Shown one piece after another: positions 1 to 8,591 of a stretch of 64,000 bases of DNA. Below the pieces are notes generated by a model. That model did not search any database, was not told the DNA's origin, and worked only from the letters and a program-made list of their open reading frames with translations. The stretch spans positions 1 through 64,000 of the forward strand of contig CAZDOR010000002.1 in the NCBI GenBank assembly GCA_964507105.1. The letters are read 5' to 3'. Made by a program: the position numbers and the translations under genes. How positions within the stretch are numbered: the first letter of the stretch is position 1; every line of letters starts with the position of its first letter. Source of the DNA: PWPS01 sp964507105 (GTDB taxonomy: Bacteria; Patescibacteriota; Minisyncoccia; Minisyncoccales; PWPS01).

Positions 1-1108
<1,108 letters not shown>

Positions 1109-1185
1109 GAGTCTTCGAAACAGCTCCAAAAAACCAAATGAACGTGTGGATCTTAAATTTTTAATGTCCTTCAATTGCACTACTC

Positions 1186-1214
1186 ATTGTAGTCGATAAA
1201 CACTTCTTTGTCAA
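1186..1214 (-). promoter_or_regulatory. sigma70-type promoter of the 16S rRNA gene
   Basis: On the minus strand TTGACA (1209-1214) is followed after exactly 17 bases by TACAAT (1186-1191). It lies between tRNA-Thr and 16S, with a predicted start near 1179, giving a leader of about 70 bases. It is one of the best consensus matches in the window and means the rRNA need not depend on tsf or tRNA transcription. Confidence 0.85.
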
Positions 1215-1224
1215 GAGATAAATG

Positions 1225-1297
1225 AGCCGGCTGTCGGATTCGAACCGACGACATGCTCTTTACAAGAGAGCTGCTCTGGCCACTGAGCTAAGCCGGC
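1225..1297 (-). tRNA. tRNA-Thr (anticodon UGU)
   Basis: The reverse strand folds as a 73-base cloverleaf: acceptor GCCGGCT/AGCCGGC, D arm with GCTCAGTGG, a 5-bp anticodon stem around loop CTTGTAA (anticodon TGT), and T arm GTCGG-TTCGAAT-CCGAC. The discriminator is U and the genomic CCA is absent (the sequence continues CATTT), so a CCA-adding enzyme would be required. It sits immediately downstream of tsf and upstream of the rRNA promoter. Confidence 0.95.
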
Positions 1298-1300
1298 ACA

Positions 1301-1330
1301 AAAACAACCCTTCAGAAAAAGAGTTGTTTT
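1301..1330 (-). terminator. hairpin between tsf and tRNA-Thr (terminator-like)
   Basis: A 10-bp stem (AAAACAACTC with GGGTTGTTTT on the minus strand) closes a 10-base loop just after the tsf stop. The U-rich 3' arm resembles an intrinsic terminator, but it ends only three bases before the mature tRNA 5' end, so it could instead be a processing or attenuation hairpin. Read on the plus strand it also has a T run. Confidence 0.5.
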
Positions 1331-1337
1331 TTTAGGG

Positions 1338-1934
1338 TTAAATTTCGTATCGAGTGAATCTTTTTACTTCTATGTTCTCACCTATTTTAGCTAAATATTC
1401 TCCTACCAAATCTTCAACTGTTTTACTGTCATCCTTTATCCAAACTTGATTCATCAATACCTTTTTTTCCATGAATTTTTTTAATTTCCCTTCTACGATT
1501 TTCTCCTTCACGTGATCCGGTTTCTGAGAATTCTTTTCATCTTCTTCGATTTGGTTCATGATAATTTCTTTCTCCTTTTTTAAATCTCTTTCCGGTATAT
1601 CGTCTTCGGTTATATACTCCGGCTTCGACGCAACAACCTGGAGACAAAGTTCGTGAGCCAACTCTTGAAAATCATCCCCTTTCGCCACAAAATCCGTTTC
1701 ACATCGAAGATCCAAAAGAACTCCCGTCTTGTTGTCCGAATGAACGTAAGAAGCGACAACCCCCTCACCGACTTCCTTATCGGATCTTTTGTCAGCCAGT
1801 TCTTGCCCCCATTCCCTAAGTAACTTTTTGGCTTCTTCCAAATCGCCGTCTGATTCTTTCAGAGCTTTTTTGCATTTTCTCAAAGATACTCCGGTTTCTT
1901 GACGAAGTACTTTTATTTGTTCAATATCGGGCAT
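1338..1934 (-). CDS. tsf: Elongation factor Ts
   Basis: EF-Ts is the guanine nucleotide exchange factor that reloads EF-Tu with GTP. The 198-residue product starts with the UBA-like N-domain (IKVLRQETGVSLRKCKKAL). Next is the conserved core motif around residues 75-85 (LRCETDFVAK), which contacts EF-Tu. It is shorter than the roughly 280-residue E. coli protein, as in short EF-Ts forms that have a single core subdomain. It lies 33 bases downstream of rpsB, the near-universal rpsB-tsf pair. The start is the ATG that places the UBA helix at residue 4. Confidence 0.96.
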   Translation of the reverse strand: MPDIEQIKVLRQETGVSLRKCKKALKESDGDLEEAKKLLREWGQELADKRSDKEVGEGVVASYVHSDNKTGVLLDLRCETDFVAKGDDFQELAHELCLQVVASKPEYITEDDIPERDLKKEKEIIMNQIEEDEKNSQKPDHVKEKIVEGKLKKFMEKKVLMNQVWIKDDSKTVEDLVGEYLAKIGENIEVKRFTRYEI

Positions 1935-1967
1935 AAGTTTTAATGATAATTAGTAATTAATATGGAT

Positions 1968-2744
1968 TTAACTGATGGCTTTGTCGAATTTTTCTAAAAT
2001 CAACTCTATGGAGGCAATCGAATCGTCATTGGCCGGTATCGGATAATCGACTCGCATCGGATCGGTATTGGTATCACAAACGGCTACGACAGGAACATCT
2101 TTCTGGGCGGCTTCCTTGATCGCTATTTCGTCTTTATCCATATTCAGAGCAAAAATCACATCCGGCAAAGAAGTCATTTCTCTAACTCCTCCGAACTTAT
2201 TTTCCAGCTTTTCAATCTCTCTATCGATTTCAAGTTGTTCCTTTTTGGTATATTTATCAAGCTCCCCGGATTCTCTCTTTTCCAATAAATCATTGAGGTG
2301 ATCTATTCTTTTTTTAATTTCATTAAAATTTGTGATCAGCCCTCCTACCCACCTGTATGTCATGAAGGGAAGGTTGTGCTTTTTTGCCGTTTCCTGAACC
2401 ATTTGTTTCGTTTGCGGCTTCGTTCCCACTATTAGAATATTTTTTCCTTCTTTCTTTTGCTCCGACAAAAATTTCATTGCTTGTTCCAGTTTCTCGGCAG
2501 TTTTATTCAAATCAAAAATATGAACTTCACCCTTTACTCCGCCGATGTAAGGTTTCATATTCGGATGACGATTGGCTACCGAGTGGCCAAAATGCAAGCC
2601 CGCTTTTCCCAATTCCTCAACATTGACATTCAGAGAAAATTTTTCCTTTTTGTCTTCAGTACTTTCACTATTTTTGTCTTTTTTGTCTTCAGTACTTTCA
2701 CCATTATCGTTGCTTTCTTTTTTGTTGGATTCTTTTTTGCTCAT
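1968..2744 (-). CDS. rpsB: 30S ribosomal protein S2 with charged N-terminal extension
   Basis: uS2 is a small-subunit protein needed for S1 binding and late assembly. The family begins at about residue 42 (VEELGKAGLHFGHS), followed by the signature WNPKMKPYI-like stretch (RHPNMKPYIGG), the VGTKPQ motif, and RWVGGLITNF. The first 40 residues are a Lys/Glu/Ser-rich low-complexity extension. It contains a repeated ESTEDKK unit, which at DNA level is an imperfect 33-base tandem duplication near 2640-2703. A promoter lies 50-80 bases upstream. The core is complete and should be functional; the role of the tail is unknown. Confidence 0.97.
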   Translation of the reverse strand: MSKKESNKKESNDNGESTEDKKDKNSESTEDKKEKFSLNVNVEELGKAGLHFGHSVANRHPNMKPYIGGVKGEVHIFDLNKTAEKLEQAMKFLSEQKKEGKNILIVGTKPQTKQMVQETAKKHNLPFMTYRWVGGLITNFNEIKKRIDHLNDLLEKRESGELDKYTKKEQLEIDREIEKLENKFGGVREMTSLPDVIFALNMDKDEIAIKEAAQKDVPVVAVCDTNTDPMRVDYPIPANDDSIASIELILEKFDKAIS

Positions 2745-2795
2745 AATTTCTTATCTTTTTTGAAGTGTTTAAATAAAAAAAACGGACGTTTTTCT

Positions 2796-2823
2796 AATAT
2801 AACATTAATAGTTAAAAAATCAA
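2796..2823 (-). promoter_or_regulatory. promoter of rpsB-tsf
   Basis: On the minus strand TTGATT (2818-2823), a 16-base spacer and TATATT (2796-2801) precede rpsB by about 50 bases. It is back to back with the rpmE promoter in the 147-base divergent intergenic region. Confidence 0.6.
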
Positions 2824-2839
2824 GCACAACTGAACAAAT

Positions 2840-2868
2840 TTGATTATCTATCCGTTTTCTGGTAAAGT
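2840..2868 (+). promoter_or_regulatory. promoter of rpmE
   Basis: TTGATT (2840-2845), a 17-base spacer and TAAAGT (2863-2868) lie 23 bases before the rpmE ATG, giving a leader of about 17 bases. Confidence 0.6.
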
Positions 2869-2891
2869 AACATTAGCTTAATCAAAAAAAT

Positions 2892-3236
2892 ATGAAAAAA
2901 GACATACATCCGGATTCAAAAGAAACGAAAATAGAATGCGCTTGTGGAAAGGCCCACAATGTTAAGTCCACCAAGGGAAATTTGGAAGTGGAAATTTGTT
3001 CCAATTGCCATCCCTTTTTCACCGGTCAAGAAAAGATAGTTGACAAAATGGGAAGAGTTGAGAAGTTTAAAAAGAAGATGGAAAAAGCACAGAAGGAAAA
3101 AGAAGAGAAAAAGAAAAGAGAAGAGAGGAAAAAGGAAAAATCGGAAGAGGAAGATGCAAAAGAAGAAAAAGAGGAAGATGAAGACAGTGATAAAGATAAA
3201 AAGAAGGAAAAAGAAAGGAAAAAAGAAGGAAATTAG
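2892..3236 (+). CDS. rpmE: 50S ribosomal protein L31 with Lys/Glu-rich tail
   Basis: bL31 helps bridge the ribosomal subunits. Residues 1-60 match the zinc-binding form: KKDIHP start, CACG (C-x-C), then CSNCHPFFTGQ (C-x-x-C), so four cysteines can bind zinc. Typical L31 is 65-90 residues. Here a tail of about 55 residues composed almost only of Lys, Glu and Asp follows the core. The gene is transcribed alone, with its own promoter and a terminator 17 bases after the stop. The tail is part of a pattern also seen in rpsB, rplY and ftsZ in this window. Confidence 0.95.
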   Translation: MKKDIHPDSKETKIECACGKAHNVKSTKGNLEVEICSNCHPFFTGQEKIVDKMGRVEKFKKKMEKAQKEKEEKKKREERKKEKSEEEDAKEEKEEDEDSDKDKKKEKERKKEGN

Positions 3237-3252
3237 CAATCGCATTTCAGAC

Positions 3253-3284
3253 AAGCCCTTGTGTTCAATGAGGGCTTTTTCTTT
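3253..3284 (+). terminator. terminator of rpmE
   Basis: AAGCCCT (3253-3259) pairs with AGGGCTT (3271-3277) and is followed by TTTCTTT, a standard intrinsic terminator. Confidence 0.85.
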
Positions 3285-3301
3285 ACAAAAAAATACGCAA
3301 G

Positions 3302-3330
3302 TTGAAAGACTCAAATTTTAGCGTTTCAAT
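3302..3330 (+). promoter_or_regulatory. possible promoter of prfA
   Basis: TTGAAA (3302-3307), 17 bases, TTCAAT (3325-3330). The -10 is poor. If real, it rules out the upstream TTG at 3302 as a start and supports ATG 3356. Confidence 0.35.
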
Positions 3331-3355
3331 TCTACGAAATTTAATATTGAAATCC

Positions 3356-4447
3356 ATGTCAAAAATAAAAGAAATAAAAAAAGAATACGAACAAGTAACC
3401 GAAAAATTAAAACACCCGGAAAAAATAAATGATTCTCGAAAATTCGGAGAGTTATCCAAAAAAAGAAGTGAACTTGAAGAAATAATCAAAAAAATAGAAA
3501 AATACGAAAGTGTAAAGAAAGAACTGAAAGAAAATAAGGAGCTCGCCCGAGGTGATGGTGAACTGGCTGAGCTGGCAAAAAATGAATTAAATGATTTGAA
3601 AAATAAAAAAGAAAAATTAAAAAAGAAGTTGAAAAACTTAATAATTAAAAGAGAGGAAAGAAAAGAACAGAAAGAAGAAGGCTCTTCCGGTAATTCCGTG
3701 ATTATGGAAATAAGATCCGGTGCAGGAGGGGACGAAGCTTGTCTTTTTGCCGGTGATCTATTTAATGCCTATACGAAATTTATAAATAACAATAATTGGA
3801 AATCAAAAATTTTGGATACGACTAAAGCGGAAATCGGAGGCTATAAATCAATTACCTTTAAAGTGAAGGGGCGTGATTCGTTTTCCAGTTTAAAATACGA
3901 AGGTGGAGTCCACAGAGTGCAACGAGTTCCGGAAACGGAAAAAGGAGATAGAATTCATACGTCAACAATTTCCGTTGCAGTTCTTCCCGAGCCGGATAAA
4001 AAAACTGATATACATATAAATCCCGAAGATATTAGAGTTGATACTTATAGAGCCAGCGGGCCGGGTGGTCAATACGTAAACACAAGAGATTCAGCGGTAA
4101 GAATTACCCATGAACCGACCGGTGTAGTCGTTTCATCCCAAAATGAAAGAAGTCAAGCTCAAAATAAAGAAAATGCAATGAGCATTCTCAAGGCTAAGAT
4201 TTTGGAACACAGGCAAAAAAAGATAAGAGAAGAGCAGGAAAAGAAGAGGAAGTCACAAATCGGTCAAGCCAAAAGAAGTCAAAAAATAAGAACCTATAAC
4301 TATCTACAAGATAGAGTCACGGATCACAGAATCGAAGAAAGTTGGCATAATTTGGAGAAGGTTTTGGACGGTGACTTGGGTCAAATAATAAAAGCCCTAA
4401 AAAGGGCTGAAGAAAAAGAGAAATACGGTAATATTGAAATCGAATGA
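3356..4447 (+). CDS. prfA: Peptide chain release factor 1
   Basis: RF1 releases the finished peptide at UAA and UAG codons. The 363-residue protein has the coiled N-domain. It carries the stop-codon tripeptide in the PxT form (RVPETEKGDRIHTS) that separates RF1 from RF2, and the catalytic GGQ loop (SGPGGQYVNTRDSAVRITH). The reading frame is open back to a TTG at 3302, but ATG 3356 gives the usual N-terminus (MSKIKEIKKEYEQ) and avoids the candidate -35 box. The gene converges with the transglycosylase gene: the stops abut at 4447/4448 with no room for a terminator. An RF2 with SPF motif is encoded at 40130, so both factors exist. Confidence 0.97.
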   Translation: MSKIKEIKKEYEQVTEKLKHPEKINDSRKFGELSKKRSELEEIIKKIEKYESVKKELKENKELARGDGELAELAKNELNDLKNKKEKLKKKLKNLIIKREERKEQKEEGSSGNSVIMEIRSGAGGDEACLFAGDLFNAYTKFINNNNWKSKILDTTKAEIGGYKSITFKVKGRDSFSSLKYEGGVHRVQRVPETEKGDRIHTSTISVAVLPEPDKKTDIHINPEDIRVDTYRASGPGGQYVNTRDSAVRITHEPTGVVVSSQNERSQAQNKENAMSILKAKILEHRQKKIREEQEKKRKSQIGQAKRSQKIRTYNYLQDRVTDHRIEESWHNLEKVLDGDLGQIIKALKRAEEKEKYGNIEIE

Positions 4448-5863
4448 TTATTCGGTCATTACTTCTATATCCTCTTCAAATTGATCCGCTCTGTATATCA
4501 CTTGATCGGCATACCAAAAAAAGTTCGAATTGGTAGTTCCGCCGGTAAAGTATCTCATCGCCGCATTCCATTCTTGACTCCGAGTTCTGCTTGAAGCCCC
4601 ACTTTGAGAAAGCAACACCCCGGAAGCCATAAAGGAATCCCTTATCTGCCAGGGATCCGGTTCACGACCCAGTATAGCAGCAACGTCATCCCTGACACTT
4701 TGCCAGGTGGAAGGAATAAATTGGGCCGGACCCATGGCTCCTCCCCAACCCGTTTCTCTGCCATTTTGAATCAGAGTACAGGAAACCGGCGTATCAAGCG
4801 GATCCCTGCCCAGCTCTTCGGTAATATCCAGAAAATAAGGTATGTCCCTGGTGGGATGAATCCCTTGCGAATATTGTCTCCCATTGTTTATGTTCACCGT
4901 TACTCCCGATGAAGTATCAGCAAGATTACACTGACCCACATTACTTCCCAGGGCGGACTCTTGCTGAAGTATCGATAAAAGAAAAGCCGGCCTAACACCC
5001 GTTTCCGACTCAACCCATCTGGCTACTTCGTAAGCTTCTTCAAAAGTGGGAGCGTCCACTTCATCCGGAAGTCCGGCAAGCTCAAATATTCTATCTCTAA
5101 TCTCACTGGCTCTTTCTTCTACAAACTCTTTTTGTTCCATTTGTCTTTGGTACTCCTCTTCAGTCATATTGTAAAGACGGGCATGCTCCTGACGAGCTGC
5201 TTCACTTTCCGCCTTTTGCATAGCTTGCTGATCCGCCACTTTCCGCGCCTCCTCTCTTTCTCTGGCTAACCTCTCTTCTTCGGTTTCCAAAGAGTTTCTC
5301 ATTCCTCTGACTTCTTCGATTATCGATTTGGTTTCTCTGGACAAAGCATCCAAAGCAGTTAAGTTGTCAAAGAAAGAAGATAAGTCATCTCCACCGGCTA
5401 AAGCTTCGAGAGTGGATTTCTTGCTTTCTCGATTTACCGTCCTTAAAACTTCCTCCAATTGACTTTGAGATTTATCAATCCGGCTATTCATTCTCATGAT
5501 CGATTCTTGAGTATCCTCAATCTCAAAACCCAACTGCCTTATTCTCATTTCACTCTGTTGAATTTGGCTGTCAAGCTGATTCATTCTATTTTCCAAGGTG
5601 GCAATCTGATTGGCTAAATTCTGCTTTTCTTGTTCGGTCCGCTCTATATCTTCTTCATACTCCTCCTGAAGATCACCCAGATAATCATCACAGTTTTCAA
5701 GCACTTCCTGGCAAGCCTCATCACCATGTTTTTCACAGTAATCATCGAGAGCAGCGGAGGAAAAACAAAGCGTCAAATCAGACTCACTGATGCCGAAAAC
5801 TCCACTTGTAGTCAAAAAAGTAAAAAATATAACTGTAAAAGTGGCTACTCTTAGTTTGTTCAT
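4448..5863 (-). CDS. Secreted coiled-coil protein with lytic transglycosylase domain
   Basis: The protein (471 residues) is exported and probably cleaves or remodels peptidoglycan. Residues 1-25 form a signal peptide (hydrophobic run ending GVFG). Residues about 60-245 are a long Glu/Gln/Arg-rich coiled coil resembling the regulatory coils of EnvC/CwlO-type hydrolases. The C-terminal part from about residue 270 has lysozyme-like SLT/MltB features: the catalytic Glu in LLSILQQESALG and the GGAMGPAQFIPSTW motif. A C-rich segment follows the signal peptide (six Cys within about 35 residues), unusual for this family. It lies 9 bases after rplY and is probably co-transcribed. The domain assignment is sound; the substrate is inferred. 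Confidence 0.85.
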   Translation of the reverse strand: MNKLRVATFTVIFFTFLTTSGVFGISESDLTLCFSSAALDDYCEKHGDEACQEVLENCDDYLGDLQEEYEEDIERTEQEKQNLANQIATLENRMNQLDSQIQQSEMRIRQLGFEIEDTQESIMRMNSRIDKSQSQLEEVLRTVNRESKKSTLEALAGGDDLSSFFDNLTALDALSRETKSIIEEVRGMRNSLETEEERLAREREEARKVADQQAMQKAESEAARQEHARLYNMTEEEYQRQMEQKEFVEERASEIRDRIFELAGLPDEVDAPTFEEAYEVARWVESETGVRPAFLLSILQQESALGSNVGQCNLADTSSGVTVNINNGRQYSQGIHPTRDIPYFLDITEELGRDPLDTPVSCTLIQNGRETGWGGAMGPAQFIPSTWQSVRDDVAAILGREPDPWQIRDSFMASGVLLSQSGASSRTRSQEWNAAMRYFTGGTTNSNFFWYADQVIYRADQFEEDIEVMTE

Positions 5864-5872
5864 GTAAATGGT

Positions 5873-6574
5873 TTAAGTTTGAGTTTCAGCTTCCCCTCTC
5901 TCTTCATCCTCTTCTTCCTCAATTTCTTCTTTTTCGTCTTCATCCTCACCAACTACTTCGATGTCTTCCAGTTCATCTTCAACCGGCTCTTTAAGTTCTT
6001 CCTCTATATCTTGGGGTCTGGAAACCAAGGCGACAATAGCATCACCCTCCTCCATTACCTCTATCTCCTCGGGCACTTCCAGGTCCTCGACTTTTATTAC
6101 GTCATCAAAGGTCTCCAATACGGAAATATCAACTTCTATTTCATGAATCAAACTTTCCGGTAGGGCCTTTATATTTACCGAAGACAAGTTTTTAACCAAC
6201 GTTCCGTCTTCATCCTTTATTGCGGTAGACTGACCGGTAAACACCAAGGGGATTTCAACTTCGACCTTCTCTTTCAGGTCGGGCTGATAGAAATCAACAT
6301 GAGTAAACTCATCCGTTATCGGATGTTCTTGAGTTTCTTGAATCAAAACGGTGGGGGTCTCATCAACTTTTTTCCCTTTTTGGTTTTTTAAATTTATTTT
6401 AACCAAGGTACTTTCCCCGGCTTCTCTATATGTCTTTTCCAAATCAACGGAATCAACCTGAATATTAAGATTGTCTATCTGGTGGCCATAGACAACGGCA
6501 GGAACGAATCCTTCGTTCCTAATTTGGTTGGTGGTTTTATTTTCGTCTCTGATTTCAGCTGATAGTTCTAACAT
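5873..6574 (-). CDS. rplY: 50S ribosomal protein L25 (CTC form) with acidic tail
   Basis: bL25 binds 5S rRNA. The N-domain shows the family pattern (LSAEIRDE, then RNEGFVPAVVYGH), followed by the longer CTC-type second domain (HVDFYQPDLKEKVEVEIPLVF, given in parts). The last 45 residues are almost entirely Glu/Asp. ATG 6574 is chosen because it starts right at the conserved MLELSAEIR; an upstream start at 6613 would overlap the ferredoxin gene by 34 bases. The gene lies 5 bases after ferredoxin in the fba run, so a ribosomal gene sits inside a metabolic operon. Confidence 0.94.
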   Translation of the reverse strand: MLELSAEIRDENKTTNQIRNEGFVPAVVYGHQIDNLNIQVDSVDLEKTYREAGESTLVKINLKNQKGKKVDETPTVLIQETQEHPITDEFTHVDFYQPDLKEKVEVEIPLVFTGQSTAIKDEDGTLVKNLSSVNIKALPESLIHEIEVDISVLETFDDVIKVEDLEVPEEIEVMEEGDAIVALVSRPQDIEEELKEPVEDELEDIEVVGEDEDEKEEIEEEEDEERGEAETQT

Positions 6575-6579
6575 AACTT

Positions 6580-6792
6580 TTATTCTTTTATTTTGATCAC
6601 TTTTACCGGACACACGTTTGCAGCATCCTTATTACAGCCCGCTTCTTCAACTTCAAGAACTCTCTTTTCTCCTTTTTTTTCTGAATTTTTAAGATTAGCT
6701 TTACCATCGTCACCCACTTCCCAATAATCAGGGCAAGCGACACTGCAACTTCCGCAACCTATGCATCCACTTTTATTGAATATTATTTCCAT
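6580..6792 (-). CDS. Single [4Fe-4S] ferredoxin
   Basis: This 70-residue electron carrier has Cys at 10, 13, 16, 20, 53 and 61 in the arrangement CIGCGSCSVACP ... GCNKDAANVCP. By analogy with the Thermotoga monocluster ferredoxin, Cys10/13/16/61 would hold one [4Fe-4S] cluster and Cys20-Cys53 could form a disulfide. No ferredoxin-dependent oxidoreductase is visible in the window. It would suit a pyruvate:ferredoxin oxidoreductase feeding acetyl-CoA to AcdAB, which is an inference. It overlaps the end of fba by 20 bases and is translated in the same run. Confidence 0.93.
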   Translation of the reverse strand: MEIIFNKSGCIGCGSCSVACPDYWEVGDDGKANLKNSEKKGEKRVLEVEEAGCNKDAANVCPVKVIKIKE

Positions 6793-7615
6793 AGAATATA
6801 TTTATTTTTTCTTTCACTTTTTTACTTGTTACTTCCGGTAAGTCCTTAAGAAGCTTATAAGGCGTGACCGAATCTTTGTTTTTTTCAAAGCTTCTCTCTA
6901 TTTCTCTTCTCCATTCATTTCTCAGTTCGGTGTTAACGTTGACCTTAACCACTCCTCTGGCAATTGCCTTAATTAAATCCTCCCCACTTATCCCCGATCC
7001 ACCGTGCATAACCAGCCCGATATCGGTACTTTCACTTATTTTGACGAGCCTGTCGAAGTCCAGTTCAGGCATTCGAGTATAGACACCATGGATGTTTCCT
7101 ATTGAAAATGCACAAAGATCGACTTTCGTTTCTGAAATAAATTTAACAATGTTTTTAGTTGAAGTCAAGTTTTTCTCACCTTTTGGTGCTCCTTCGTGCA
7201 CTTTTGAAGACCCTCCGACATAACCGACCTCCCCTTCCACGATTAACCCTTCGGCTTCGGCCAACCGAACTACTTCTTTCGTTTTTTTTATATTCTCTTC
7301 AAGAGGTAACTCGGAACCATCAAAATGAACCATGTCATACCCGGCATCTATCACTCTTTTTATCCAATTCAAATCCTTGCCGTGATCCAGATTAAGATAA
7401 ATTTCGGAATGCTTCTCTCTTAAAACATCCCGTAATGCTACCGCCTCTTCGGGACCCAAAAACTTACTCTCCCCCTCCGAGGTTCCCAAAATAACCGGAA
7501 CTTCGGCTTCCTCGGCCGCTCGAGTTATTCCTTTCAACTGTTCTACGGTTGAAAAATTGAATTGCCCCAAAGCAAAACCCTCTTCCTTCGCCTTTTTTAG
7601 ATGTTTTTTCAGCAT
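6773..7615 (-). CDS. fba: Class II fructose-bisphosphate aldolase
   Basis: It is a zinc-dependent aldolase splitting fructose 1,6-bisphosphate into glyceraldehyde 3-phosphate and DHAP. The 280-residue TIM barrel shows the class II motifs: NLDHGKD (metal His), GYDMVHFDGSELPLEENI, EGEVGYVGG, GNIHGVY (second metal His), MHGGSGI (third His) and KVNVNTELR. A tagatose-bisphosphate specificity cannot be excluded from sequence alone. The next gene upstream is a PfkB-family sugar kinase 4 bases away, so kinase and aldolase are likely to act in sequence. Length is typical. Confidence 0.94.
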   Translation of the reverse strand: MLKKHLKKAKEEGFALGQFNFSTVEQLKGITRAAEEAEVPVILGTSEGESKFLGPEEAVALRDVLREKHSEIYLNLDHGKDLNWIKRVIDAGYDMVHFDGSELPLEENIKKTKEVVRLAEAEGLIVEGEVGYVGGSSKVHEGAPKGEKNLTSTKNIVKFISETKVDLCAFSIGNIHGVYTRMPELDFDRLVKISESTDIGLVMHGGSGISGEDLIKAIARGVVKVNVNTELRNEWRREIERSFEKNKDSVTPYKLLKDLPEVTSKKVKEKINIFYGNNIQ

Positions 7616-7619
7616 TCTA

Positions 7620-8591
7620 TTATTCGTCGATTATTTTAACTTGAACCTTCTCATAGGAGTCTCCCTTTTTCAATATTCCGTTTTTAGCTCCTTTTTCGGT
7701 CAAACAATTGGTCGCATTGGCTACTCCGAGCCGGATCGCTTCCACTAAATCGAAATCTCTTATCAGCCCCGTTACAAACCCGGATCCAAAAGAATCACCG
7801 GCTCCCGTCCGGTCCACGATCGGCTTGTCGGGAACAGAATTAACTTCATACAATCTCTCGTCGTCGGATACGATTAGTCCGTTCGGACCTCTCGTCATTA
7901 CGAATATTCCTCCGAATATCTCATCCACTTTCTCGAATATATTCTTCTCTTCTCGGTAAGGAATTCCGGTCAGTATGGAGGCCTCCTCTTGATTAACTAA
8001 AAGAACTCGAAAATCATTTATTCTACTTAAAAACTTTTCATTTTTCAACTGACTCTTCGAAGGATTAACGGCAACCTTTATATTGTCCCGCTTAGCTCTG
8101 TCGATTATTTTATGAAAAGTTTGAAAAGAACTTTTCGGGAAAGGAGCGATGTAAAACCATTTCGGTTTCAAATCGGTGGGAATTTCTTGCGGTTTGAGTG
8201 TTGATGAAGCTCCACGATAAACCAAAATCGTCCTATCTTCATCCTCCGAATCGATAACTACCGAAAAATTAGTTCTTTTCTCCATGGTGGTTCTTACATA
8301 ATCAGTAATTATCCCGAAGCTGTCCAAAGTATTTATTACATCCCTTCCGGCTAAATCCTTGCCAACTTTTCCCACATAGGCCGTTTCCAGACCTTGTCTG
8401 GCAAAAGTGGCAGCCACGTTAGTTCCTCCCCCACCGACCGTAAAAAACAAATCACTTACGGACACTTTCGATCCGAGCGGGAAGCAGACTCCTTTTCCGG
8501 TAGTAAATTCGTCCGAGTCAATTATACGACTTTGAGAACGTAAGAAAACGTCCCTGGTTGCCGAACCGAATGTAGCTACATCAATTTTCAT
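7620..8591 (-). CDS. PfkB-family carbohydrate kinase
   Basis: ATP-dependent sugar kinase of the ribokinase/PfkB fold, 323 residues. The N-terminal substrate motif is GGGGTNVAATFARQG with KVGKD, and the C-terminal signature is VDRTGAGDSFGSGF, with the catalytic Asp in TGAGD. Placement directly before fba suggests it phosphorylates a fructose or fructose phosphate, possibly replacing PfkA, but ribokinase, fructokinase and adenosine kinase-like roles are all possible from sequence. Its start overlaps the end of ppsA by 11 bases, indicating coupled translation. Confidence 0.88.
   Translation of the reverse strand: MKIDVATFGSATRDVFLRSQSRIIDSDEFTTGKGVCFPLGSKVSVSDLFFTVGGGGTNVAATFARQGLETAYVGKVGKDLAGRDVINTLDSFGIITDYVRTTMEKRTNFSVVIDSEDEDRTILVYRGASSTLKPQEIPTDLKPKWFYIAPFPKSSFQTFHKIIDRAKRDNIKVAVNPSKSQLKNEKFLSRINDFRVLLVNQEEASILTGIPYREEKNIFEKVDEIFGGIFVMTRGPNGLIVSDDERLYEVNSVPDKPIVDRTGAGDSFGSGFVTGLIRDFDLVEAIRLGVANATNCLTEKGAKNGILKKGDSYEKVQVKIIDE

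Noticed and set aside
2384..2843. Plus-strand frames opposite rpsB
   Set aside because: They are mirrors of the Lys/Glu-rich S2 N-terminus without start signals.
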